DNA of 64,000 nt from Casuarius casuarius (lineage: Eukaryota; Chordata; Aves; Casuariiformes; Casuariidae). How positions within the stretch are numbered: position 1 is the first letter of the stretch; every line of letters starts with the position of its first letter. Below the pieces are notes generated by a model, which was not told where the DNA came from, did not search any database, and saw only the letters and a program-made list of their open reading frames with translations. Shown piece by piece: positions 49,847-60,188 of the stretch. Where the stretch lies: assembly GCA_003342895.1 (NCBI GenBank), contig PTFA01000042.1, positions 4,219,423 through 4,283,422 of the forward strand, given 5' to 3'. The position numbers were made by a program, and so were the translations under genes.

Positions 49847-51792
49847 AGGCTGCACATGTCTTCCAGCTCTCTGCTGTGAATGTGACCAGTATGCAATATT
49901 GCATTGCATCTACACAGAACGTCTGGCTTAGGTGATACCAAGTGGTTACTGCCTGGGCTATGAATGTTTGCTAGGTTATTAACCGGCACATCTGGCTCTC
50001 TCCCTAGGAGGGTGAGTTCTGCAGTGCCCCAGGAATTTCTTTCATACACCATTTTTATTAGCTTTTCAAAAGAGTATGGATTACCACTGCAAAGGAAGAT
50101 TTTGGTCATTTGTGAGGATATTGGTCCCCTACCTGTTTATCATATTTAAAAAGCAAGACCAACAGAAACTCATTACTTGATTCTTGGAATTAATCTTTTT
50201 TTGTTTTAGGACAATCCTATTGTTCTTGTATTTGACAGGTCTGTTTAATTGAAAAATGGTTTGTGATTTGTGATAGACAGACCTAAAATATGTTTCAGAG
50301 AGCCACAAAGGTAACTTAGTTTTAAAAATACAACCGTCAAAACATTAATTTCTAATCTTAGTCTTCCTGTCAGCCTCACTCCATCAACACAAGAGAAAAG
50401 ACAAAAGTTGTTTCAGGCTTAATCAAACGAAAGAAGTGCATGTGTGGCTCCAGAGAGCAAATTTATCTACTTTGCCCATACATGGAAATTATACGGGTAT
50501 TACACAGGATGTGAATTTATCATGCAAGAGTTATATTACTATAATTTCCCATGTGGATAACCCTATTTCAGTAATGTAAGAGTGTTCTTTTCTGGTTTTG
50601 TTTGTGTCACTTCTGAAGCAGTTTAAGAGAACTACTGGAAAAACTGCTTTTGTTTTCTTACTGAAAAAAGCATCCACATGGGGGAAGTACAGAGGTAGCT
50701 CTCCAACGCTTTCATTCTACTCTCCTAGTGAAGTTCAATGCTCCTGGCCAGAGCTCTCCCAAAGCAAAGATGGGAAAAAGGAGCTTAAATACCTACCTAC
50801 CCTCAAACCCCTCCTTTCCAGGAGGAACTTCCTTCTGACAGTTAGTTACCTGAAGCTGTTGCTGCAGACTCTAAATATAGAAAATATTCGCCGTGTAGAG
50901 CTAAGCAAGTACAGAAAAAACAGCTTGCTGGAATTGTTACTCAATTTCTTTTGGATTCACCTGAGGCCAGATTTTTGGAAGCTGTCGGCGCTCAGCAGCT
51001 TCCATTGTTCCGAATGGGAATTGCTTGGCATTCACAGCCTTTGAAGGGCTGGTACTTCATGTAGGTGTTTAAATGGGAGCTCTGCTCTCCACTAACCTTC
51101 TGCAATTTCCTTTGGCTAGACTGACCATCCAAAAATATCACATTGTAAAGACAAACTTGTAAGCACTCACAGAAAACATATTTTAAAATTGTATGCATAA
51201 ATAGTGCACACTCCTCCACCCCGGAAAAAGAAACAACATTCTGTGATTTCCCTGACCAAAGGGCAAAAAGTTCACAAACGTCAATAAATTCATGCAATGA
51301 AAACAAAAACAAAACAAAAGTTCCTTATTCTGGAAATGCAAACAGTGAAAGTTTTCAAGAATGCCACAATCTAATTCAAGATTTCTGTCAAACAGAACAA
51401 GAAGTTAAATCCGTCAGATGAAATTCTGATTTCTTTTGATTATTATCAAAATAAATGGGATGTCAAGTCAAAACTCTAAGCCATAAATTATAAAATCAGA
51501 TAACTTAAAGCCAGTGGAATATAAAGATCTTCTCACCTCCTCAGGTCTGTATCTTCTCTAAAGCTCACCTTGGCAGCAATAGACTTGGCATTATTCAGTC
51601 AGCTTCAATCTTAAAAATAACTGCAATTTACTTGGTCCACTAAAGTTCATGGAAATCCTTACAGGGTTTTTTGTTGTACTTGTCTATAAATTGCATTGTC
51701 TTCTTAAGGCTTCCTGTCCTGCAAACAGAAGCACTAGCACAGAGATTCAACTGAGATTGTTTTTCCTCCTCTTCTGCTGCTTTTATTTAACC
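49847..51792. other. AT-rich non-coding DNA
   Basis: No gene supported. A frame open at 50598-51044 starts at TTG, resembles nothing known and shows no splice-consistent borders. Confidence 0.5.
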
Positions 51793-51830
51793 AAAAAAAA
51801 AAAAAAAAAAAAAAGAGGAGAGAGAGAGAA
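51793..51830. repeat. Poly-A run with adjoining (AG)n
   Basis: Twenty-two A followed by GAGGAGAGAGAGAG. The sequence before it is pyrimidine-rich and not a recognisable retroposed transcript. Confidence 0.93.
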
Positions 51831-52599
51831 ATGGTAGAAGTTCCTTGCAGGAGTTGGAAGAGGACATCTGCAGGCAATTTAACATAAGGGTTTGTTTCTG
51901 TGTCAGCTGGCAACCCCTGGATAACTCTGTCATGTAACTTATATGCTAAAACATGATGTAGGACAACCAGTGAGATGGGTAAATATGGTAGCACATCAGT
52001 TTTATTTGATTAAGATTTATACTTTTGAAAGGGAGCAGCCCTGCCATAAACTATAAAAACAAATATAATCCTGCAGCTAAAGGAACATCCCACCCTGCAT
52101 CACCCCAACAGAACTGATCTTCATCAAAGCCACCTTCCACTGCAGTGCATCAAAGTCNCTCCCTTCCTTGTAATGCAGCTTGAAGAGCAACTGAAAAGAG
52201 TTTTTTTCAGACAAGGAGGGAAATTGCTCCATTCCTTTCATGGGGAACAATCCCTCCCAGCAGTCCCCTTTTGAATCAGTAAGAATCTAGCTTGTATTCC
52301 TCTAGAGACTGCAGCAGCTGAATGTGGATGGGCTCATGCAAGAGAGAGGCCAAGTCTTAAATTTGTGCCTCGGTTCACTACTTCCTGCTGATTTTGAAAG
52401 GATGTTCAGAAACATAGACTGGTATCTAAAGACAGCTCTGGAGATAGCCCTGCTCACAAAGTCCCCCCACTCCATGTGTTTAATTTCCTCCCAGTTAGAC
52501 AAATCTGGTCAAGTGAGGAATGCTTATGCATTCTGGTTCCACTTCTGTTCTTGCATCAGATCTTATATATTCCAACATTTATAGCTATGCATTTAAACT
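51831..52599. other. Non-coding DNA, one undetermined base
   Basis: A single N lies at 52158 without duplicated flanks. No gene or repeat recognised. Confidence 0.5.
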
Positions 52600-53020
52600 G
52601 AGGCACTGATTAGATGCAATTGTTAAAATTACCCTCCTCCCCCTTCCTCTTTGTGTGTATGCTTTGGTTTGAATTATTAGCAATTTAAAAATCAATCTTG
52701 GAGTTAAATGTTTAATGATATAATTGCTTCTGTTGCCTAAATTTGTTTAGTTTGTGCTTTATTAGCATGTAATAACTGAAAGTATATTTTCCTCTGTCTG
52801 AGTTAATGATGTCTGCTGTCATCTCTCATGCTCTGTTAGCTGACCGGCTGCAGTTCTGGGACAATTCGGAGGGAATTGGAAGGATTTTCTGAAGCTGTAA
52901 CTAAGGAGTAGGCGGCTTCCCTTAGTTTCTCTAATTGAATGAATTTGAACTCTCAATTGGCCTCCACTTTGAGCTTTAAACAATTTTTTGTTCATTCTGA
53001 GGTCATTTTGAGGGCTTCTT
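52600..53020. promoter_or_regulatory. Candidate conserved non-coding element
   Basis: The sequence has no repeat signature and mixes many homeodomain and related cores: GAATTATTAGCAATTTAAAA, GTTTAATGATATAATTGC, TTTATTAGCATGTAATAACTG, GAGTTAATGATG, then TCTAATTGAATGAATTTG and CTCAATTGG. It has balanced strand composition and isolated CpGs (GACCGGCTGC, AATTCGGAGG, AGGCGGC). Frames are closed throughout. The texture is that of deeply conserved enhancers. Confidence 0.33.
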
Positions 53021-55028
53021 AGTCTAAACTTCGGGGCAGGGAAGCTCTGCTGTCCCAGATCCAGCACATACATGCCAGCTGGGTCCCAGCCATGCAGCAC
53101 AGTGTGCTCTGCAGCTCTTGTCCCCCACTTTTCTCCAAAGAGGGGATCTGCAGGAGAGCACTGCAGCTCCCTGCATGCTCACATAAACATGTTCCTTGGA
53201 AAGGAAACTTGGAGGCTGGGAGGAAGGTGGCATAGCCATCTTCTAGCCATAGCGTCTCCTGCTGACAACGCAGCAAGCACTGCACCCTGAGTGCCTTCAG
53301 AGATCACCTGCAGTCCTGCCGTGCAAGTCTCCATGGCTCACCAAGATACAGAGACACCAACTTGGGTTTGGGACATAGCTGCTCCTGCATGGCCTTCCAT
53401 CTACTCAATCTAGCCCCTGCTTTCCAATGGACTAGTGTGTAAAATGCCATGTTGACATCATTTTATTACTTTGGAGCTGGCAAGTTCGGAAAGGACTTGG
53501 GTATTCCCCTAGTACTGTGTTTATATTGAGGATATGTCACATAAGGTGGGTTTCAACTCATCTAACGATGAGCTATCTAAAAGTCCTCCAGTGCCTAATT
53601 TAATCTATTACTCTAGACTCCCTCTGCAAACAGTGGAAGGACACAGGCACTTCCAAGGCCAATTCACCCCTCTAAAGAGGGGGCCCAAAACCTTCTTAAA
53701 TTAAATACCAACCAAAAGCAGCTAAAGTTAGGCGAGTGTCTTGTCCAGCGTATCCTCAGGATCTCTCTAATCATTTGCTATTTTGAATTTCTCCCACCAG
53801 AATCTATTTTTCCTCCCCTGAGGGCATGAAGCAAATGTCACAGTTTGCAATGTCAGGCCCTGTTGACAGAACTATAAACATAAAACACAAAGGTAAAAAA
53901 GTGCTACACATTTGGGGACCAAAAGCACTCTCCTATTCCTATCTATTCCCCTAGGGGTGGTGGCAACAAAGTTTGGTGTATGTTCAGATTCCTGATGTAC
54001 TTAGATTACCATTGACTGAAGCCAATATATCATAATATATTTAAGTGTGACACCTACCAGAGACATCTATGCATTGCTCAGCCCTAGGACTGGCTATGCT
54101 GGACACAGGAATTCTCACGTTTGCAGAATTCCTAGCACGTTATTCATAGCTGTCACCTCTGCCAGATTTCTGGGTTCCTGGAAAATGTCTATAAATGACC
54201 AAGGCGGTATGGACAAATAATTATGTAAGCTCATCCTGGAAGGCTCTCAGCACACCACAGACTTATCTACCTCATTTTGAGGACTATTTTGCTGAATTTG
54301 AAATAGCAGGTTAAACAGTCCTACCTAACTTTTACTGCCATGCAAGGAGGTGATAAAGACTACCAGTAAGTTTATCTTTGATCCAAGGTAATCAGAGACA
54401 ATATGCAATATATGATGCACATGCCAAACACTTTTTAGCCTCAGCAGAATAAAAATTGATCCCTTTTACATCACACAGAAAGAAAAAAACACTGGAAGCA
54501 ACAGAAGTGCTGGCCTAGGCATGTATAGGATGTAGTAAAGTAGAACTAACATACATTGGTTGAGTTTCACTGAGCTGTAAATACAGAGGGTAATATTTGG
54601 GGTTTGCAGGCTGTTAGGCAACAGAAAGCTTATGGCACCTTTTCTGAGCAGGACCTGGTAATGAAGGAAGCAGATGCTAGAGCTTCTTGGGTACAGAGCT
54701 CACGGGAAAGACAGACATGGGTGTTTAGGGGGGCAGCAGCGGTCCTCTGTTGATTTTTTCTGTTTTTTTCTCAGACAAAAAGGAGAAGATGCACATTTTT
54801 GGTGAATAAATGAAATTATACCAAGAAAACACTTCACATGTAGAACCAATTTCTTTTTATAATGAAACACACCTGGCAGTACCCAAATACTAGCTACTGG
54901 TTTGAGCCAGAGGAGAAATATTTTGTTCACAATGAGAATTTGGCTTGTCTGGGGAAAGAACACTAAGAGTCTGAAAACTTCCTACAGAACAACAGTCAAA
55001 AGCTTATGGCAAATAACTAAATATCAAG
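53021..55028. other. Non-coding DNA
   Basis: 53030-53300 is GC-richer with overlapping open frames on both strands, none convincing. The rest is AT-rich and unrecognised. Confidence 0.5.
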
Positions 55029-55245
55029 TTGGTGGAGGTATCTAATCAAACAGCCATAAATTTTTATGAGGTAATGTCTGTATTAATGAGCTAAAGAGGG
55101 GGATTAAACAGCACATCAGTGAATGAGCTGATATTACACTTCTAAGTCAACTTCGTGACACCAGCAGGACTGGTGAAATAATCTAAAAGGAGCTTGAAGA
55201 TATTAGAAAATGGATAGAAAATAATGGAAAAAGATTTCAGATTTA
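55029..55245 (+). repeat. CR1-like LINE fragment (catalytic and post-catalytic part), sense
   Basis: A single plus-strand frame (codons in phase with 55082) reads INELKRGIKQHISE, a stop, ADITLLS, and further on a stop, KELEDIRKWIENNGKRF. These line up in order with the family blocks INDLEKGI--SKFADDTKL and QKDLDRLEKWAENNGMRFN. The catalytic FADD has become stop-ADI. Staying in one frame over about 55 codons with three stops is what an old, uninterrupted LINE remnant looks like. The preceding GTTGGTGGAGGTATC may be the SGVPQGS block. Confidence 0.78.
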
Positions 55246-56576
55246 AGGATGGTGGTTGTCAACATGAGTCTACAATATGAGATCCAAAAAAAAAGAAGAG
55301 ATAGAAGAGATTTTTTTGAGCAGCATATGCAGAGGAAACACATCACCAGGCTTGGAAGCAGCTCTCCCTGTCCATGAACTGCTGGAGCAACAGCCGTTGA
55401 AACTGGCTTTCAGTTCTGGGAAGCGTTACCAGAAGGATGACGGCGTGGTGATTCATGACCAAGCAACTAGTTAGCAGCAGGACTGGCTGCAGTTGTAACA
55501 GTGATGGGGGAGGGCTGCCTCTGCCCCATCACCTGGATAGAGTGAGCAGAACTAACATGGACAGGCTGTAGGATATGTCGCATCTCCCCTGAGCGCTCCC
55601 TCTACACCTGCCCCCTCTTTGGCAAGGTCAGGAGGAGTAAAAGCAGTGTGAAATTGAAGGCCATTGGACATGTACAGGCCAGATATACAAAGGCTGAAAG
55701 AAGAGGGGAGCAGGGTGGCTAAACATGAGGAAATCCTTGATGATGATGATGAGTTGTGTGGAAAAATCTTTCAAGAAAGGTTAAAAAGTAAAGGTCCCAT
55801 TGCTTGGGATCTTTATGGCCAGATCAAGGCAAAACGCAAATCTAATGTACATTAAATAGCAACCCCCGCTCACTGGGAGATATGCTGTTTGTGTGAGGAT
55901 AGTCCTGGACGTGTGACTCCCATAACGACTTGCCAAGGAAGGAAGAGGCCATCACTGCAGCCGTTCATGCCCATGGGCTGCCCAAGTACTGCCCCAGTGG
56001 AGCCCCCCAGGTGCCCCTTCTTTCTGGTGTTTCACTGTGGCCACATGCAAGAGGCAGCGCCTTTGAGTTACCACATACAGCACAGTCGCTTGAGCTAACC
56101 GTGCTGCTGGCCGCCTAGACCGTGGAAGGAGGAGAAACCTGCATTGGCAATGGGTTTAGGAGAGCTACAGGCAGCAAAACAAGCTTGTGGTTTGGGAGCC
56201 CTCAGTTCCACTCCAGGGTCTGGAGCTGAAAAAGAAGAGGAGGAATCTTTCCAAGAAGATTTTTCCTCTTCTTTCCAAGCCTGACTCTTTTTGTCCCTTT
56301 CTCAGTCAGTCTTGTCTGTCCTTCCCCACTTCTCCTGCTCATATCTCCTCCCCACCCTCAGCTTGCCACCCCAGCCCCAGTTTCCATGGCCTACTGCTCT
56401 ATGATTTCTACCCATCAGCAGAAGAAATATTCAAACTTTTAACTGTCTGGCAGACTGCAGAAGTGACATTTGAATACATCTGATTCCATACAACAAAGGG
56501 TTAGTGTAAAACATATATGTCATCCAGGGCATTAAAAATGCATTTGGTACTCTTTAGCTTACTCTTTCCTGCTTAC
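55246..56576. other. GC-richer DNA with unrecognised short open frames
   Basis: 55270-56130 is moderately GC-rich and has three plus-strand frames of 60-70 codons: 55277-55474, 55664-55855 (lysine-rich with an acidic DDDDE run from a GAT simple repeat, ending with a TAA at 55853-55855) and 55889-56098. I recognise no family in them. They could be parts of a decayed processed pseudogene or retroelement, or chance. 56240-56400 is pyrimidine-rich. Confidence 0.4.
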
Positions 56577-56763
56577 GAAAAAGATAATTTTTGTTTAAAA
56601 ATGGCCTCACTTAAGGACTTATCCATGCCATTAGTCCCCAGAACAATAGAGATTAAAGTCTCTAGACCATCCCCTATCAAAATAACATGCTTTTCTTTGA
56701 ACATGTCATTAACACTGTTTTCCATCTGGCTGTTGGCAGCAATCTTGGATTTGTCCCGAAATG
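56577..56763 (-). other. Exon-like open segment, unrecognised
   Basis: On the minus strand an acceptor-like ACTATAATTGATGAACTTTCAG precedes 56763 and a donor-like GTAAGC follows 56577. Between them 61 codons are open, containing MFKEKHVILIGDG and GTNGMDKSLSEA, with a plausible amino-acid mix (D, E, K, N, M and hydrophobics evenly used). An in-frame TAA lies 28 bases upstream of the acceptor-like site, and a stop follows directly past the donor. The plus strand is also open across here, which weakens the case. No family is recognised. It may be an exon, a decayed pseudogene piece or chance. Confidence 0.15.
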
Positions 56764-57965
56764 CTGAAAGTTCATCAATTATAGTACACAGAAGCCATTA
56801 TCTCCCTTTTCCTTTAGCAAGGAGGTATTTGCTCAGGCAGCAAGAAGGAGATAGAGTTCAAGAAAGGAAAAAGAAGAATTTACTCATGTAAACTCTGTGG
56901 CAATCATTTGGTCACAGTCCAGAATTCAAAACTTTTGAGAAGTAAATCACAGTTTCTGCAAGTAAGGAGAATCTAGTGTTCAAATACAGCAGTGATTCTA
57001 TAATTATCATGTAACTGATATATGTTGACAGGGAATGGAAAAAACATATCAGATTTTAACCCTGGCAGTCTGGGGGCCAGGTGAATGAACAAAATAGCAG
57101 AGTACCGGTGCAGAGAAGTGTCATGCATATTTGTGCTAAACTTGGTTCCTTCGTTTTATAAGAACCCAGAGTAAGCCATGACTATCGTTCAAACAAGGTT
57201 TAACAACTGTGATCCGGCTAGCATAATTAGAAAGAAGCATTGTGAAATTGAAACAGCGTTGCTATCCTGCCAGTAAAAAAACATGGAAGAGGCTTCTAAA
57301 GTTTTGCTAGAATAATGAATGAAGCACACAGTGAGGGGTAAGCAAGGGGATGGGACTCACAGCTACTCAGCAACTGCAGCTTCAGCGACTGCTGATATGC
57401 ATGCTTTTCCACATCTGTCACTGGGGGACATTTGTAACCCACAAGATGAGAGTGTGCATGCAGCAGTTATCATGGAGAAGCTGTCAGGCAGCAAGTTCGC
57501 AGCCTAGATAACCCGCAGTAGCTTGTTCACCTCTGTACCCTTTGGTTAAATGTACATTCACGTAGCTAGAGGCCACTACAGGCAAGATGTCCACTGGATC
57601 ATCATTGCTTCATACCGTTAGGAGTCTTTAGCCAACAACTATCAGGAGCCATTTTTCCATATTTTTTGGAGGGGAAGGGAGTGTGTTATTAAACTGACTC
57701 TGGGGTGACATACTGTGATACAGTAGTATTACATACTCCGTATGGATTGCCTGCTCAACTATGTCGCAATGTGTCAGCCATTAGCTTACTTGGGCAAATC
57801 TCTTTGCATCTTTGGCTCAGATATCCATGCTCTCACTCTTAGCTGAGCTGCTGGAATCTTGTTTTATAAATAATTAAAGAAGTACATCAGCAATGCAAGG
57901 CATCCACAAAGACTAGGCTCCTAACCTAGTCAAGACCCCAAAGATAGGTGGGAGGAAAAGCCAGG
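56764..57965. other. AT-rich non-coding DNA
   Basis: No other exon-like segment was found that could pair with the minus-strand open segment ending at 56763. Nothing else recognised. Confidence 0.5.
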
Positions 57966-58060
57966 CCTCTATGAGCCAGTAAAATAGGGATAATAGTAAT
58001 TCCTCCCTTCCTTCTTGTCCTCCATGCCTTTGTAGGTAGAGACCATATTGTGGATACAAA
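57966..58060 (+). repeat. MIR-type core-SINE fragment, sense
   Basis: CCTCTATGAGCCAGTAAAATAGGGATAATAG, split here as CCTCTATGAGCCAGTAAAAT and AGGGATAATAGTAATTCCTC, follows the MIR 3' block TCTGTAAAATGGGGATAATAATAGTACCTCC. Further 3' the match fades. Confidence 0.62.
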
Positions 58061-58790
58061 AATTCCAGCATAATAAAGTCCTGGATCCTATTCAGAGTCT
58101 CTACAATTCCAGGAAAAACAACTGATTGTATCAGACCCAGAATATGCCCCTTCATAAATAATACCAGAGAAAAAAATCAGATTCAACCATAAGACAACAA
58201 ATTAGGTACACACAGCAGCATGTCTACACTGTCACGACTTGAAATCCAACACATTCTTTGGACAATAAAGGGGCTCAGGGATCAATACTTCCTTTAGCAA
58301 TATGGAATACTGTCCATGGAACTGTGCATGTGCCACCTAACTCACAGCCCAGGCACTTGAGCTCTAAACTCTGGAATAATCTTGAGAAATAGCTATGGAG
58401 TTTTTTTTTTATTTCTTCTGAGAAGCCAGATTTTCCTTCACTGTAGTGTTAGCCACAGTTTTTAGATTTGGTAACTTCAATTCCATCAATTCAGAGGGAA
58501 TAACCTCTTAGTTACATCCACAAAACAAATGGTGTTGTACAGATACTGATCAGCTGAATGTGGCTGAAGGTGTCTGATGCCCTTTGAGCAATTTTATTAA
58601 AAAATTTGCTTCTTGATTAACCTATCTGGGACATAAAGTGTCTCATTTTTTTCAACTTCTAAAAGGTAAAACTAGGCTATACAATCTACAAGCACCTCTG
58701 TTCAGCTACTGCCATTCACCTGTCTCTTCAGATATTCCAGACCTCAAGACCATCACCAAGAAACAGAAAATCTGGATCACTTAAATATAC
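58061..58790. other. AT-rich non-coding DNA
   Basis: Nothing recognised. Confidence 0.5.
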
Positions 58791-58858
58791 CCAGATCAAA
58801 TCTTCTGCTGGCATAAATCATCCTTCCTTCAGTGAAGTATACCCATCTACTCCAGGGT
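58791..58858. repeat. Palindromic MITE-like repeat
   Basis: CCAGATCAAATCTTCTGCTG then GCATAAATCATCCTTCCTTC and AGTGAAGTATACCC. This matches the class order CAGATCCTCAGCTG-GTAAATCA-C-TAGCTCCATTGAAGT. The right arm is decayed. Confidence 0.5.
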
Positions 58859-60065
58859 AAAATCCACCCTAATAAATGCAGTCATTTCATTACCTATATA
58901 GCAGTACCTTGGCCTCTTCCTCTCCCAGTGAGCACCAAAGGAACAGCAGTAACTCATTTCTTCCTGAAAATTGGTTTCCTAAATCCTCCCACAGTGATGA
59001 CATGAACTAACTAAAGCCAGATAAACATTTGATCTTTGCAAATGAGACTGCTGAAAGCTGAATTTAACCCTTAAAAAAAAAAAAGTTCTATTAAATGGTC
59101 AGTCATGACCACTGACAACGCATACTCACTTCAAAACAAAACGTGAATCTGAGGTACTATTTGCACAGTGTTTCTAGGTCTATCTTATAAGAACTAGAGT
59201 TTAATGAATAACAGAGCAAAAAATTGCATTAAAAATTTGTGTAAATGACAATTAATCTTGCAGATACAGAGAGACAATCTAGCCACTGACTTCTTGAAAA
59301 CATCTCCAACCTGTCTTCTGAGTTTGATGAAATACAACTCTTCTTAAGGTGTTTTAATTAATGCCAGTCTAAGTAGCTAGAACCTTAGGTAGCTCCCAAA
59401 TGACTATCAAAGAACTGTCCATTTTGTCTGAAGTAAAATAATTACACTGAAGAGCAAAGATTCAACTTCCTGGTGAAAATGGTGTTTGATACTTTCATGA
59501 AGCACCCTGTTTGGAAAGCTAGCATGAATGATGCCTTTTCTATATTTGACCCTTAAAATGCCAATATAAGAGATCTACCTTTACTGTGTTTGAAAATTTC
59601 TATTAGTGACAAAAAGAACTTGATCCCTTGACACCGCAGACAAAAATCTTCCTTAATATTATGTTCAGCATCAAAAACTATATAGCTCTCTATTAAAATA
59701 ACAGCCTCTTTCAGTGGCATGGGCAGAGCAAGAGGCAAAGTCAAGGTTGGTTGCAAACAGTCCTGTTTATAAACTCCTCTCCCATTTGCAGTCTCATTAG
59801 AACAAAACTGTTTTGGGAGAGTGAGGGAACACACAAACTTTGGTATAAACATGAGCGCCTTTTACTCAAGCCCTTTCATCCATTGAAAGCTGCCCAAATG
59901 ACTGTCCAAAAAGAATTTGTTTGTTCTAATGAGAGTTTACTGGATAGCAAGAATCCATTGGTCTTGCTTTAAATCACATAAACACTTCTTTTCTTAGCAG
60001 TTTGCCATTACTCCAAATTCATGTTACTATTTTAAGCCTTTAGCAGTAGCACTCCCTATTAAACT
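58859..60065. other. AT-rich non-coding DNA
   Basis: An A run of about twelve lies at 59072-59084. No gene or repeat family recognised. Confidence 0.5.
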
Positions 60066-60188
60066 AGGGCCCTCATCCTGCAAACAGTTGGGCACACACT
60101 CAATTTTATCAATGTGGGCCATCTGATTTCAGTGGGTCAGCTCACTGACAGGCACTAAACACATGGAACTGCTTGAAGATCAGGGCCA
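60066..60188. repeat. Palindromic MITE-like repeat with terminal inverted repeats, complete
   Basis: The left end AGGGCCCTCATCCTGCAAAC and right end GCTTGAAGATCAGGGCC are inverted copies (GGCCCTCATCCTGCAA against GGCCCTGATCTTCAAG). The interior ATCTGATTTCAGTGGGTCAG and ACACATGGAACTGC match the class centre and the ACTCACATG word. About 123 bp. Confidence 0.72.

Noticed and set aside
50598..51044. 148-codon plus-strand frame
   Set aside because: Starts at TTG, has no recognisable domain, and is within what chance allows in 64 kb of six-frame reading.
51793..51830. Poly-A run considered as the tail of a processed pseudogene
   Set aside because: No upstream transcript-like sequence, no polyadenylation signal at the right distance, and no flanking target-site duplication visible.
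55664..55855. Lysine-rich, acid-run plus-strand frame
   Set aside because: The acidic run comes from a GAT simple repeat. The rest fits no family and lacks supporting exons, so it was not called a gene or pseudogene.
55889..56098. Peptide with VFHCGH resembling part of a RING finger
   Set aside because: Only one short cysteine/histidine stretch is present; the spacing and the other zinc ligands of a RING domain are absent.
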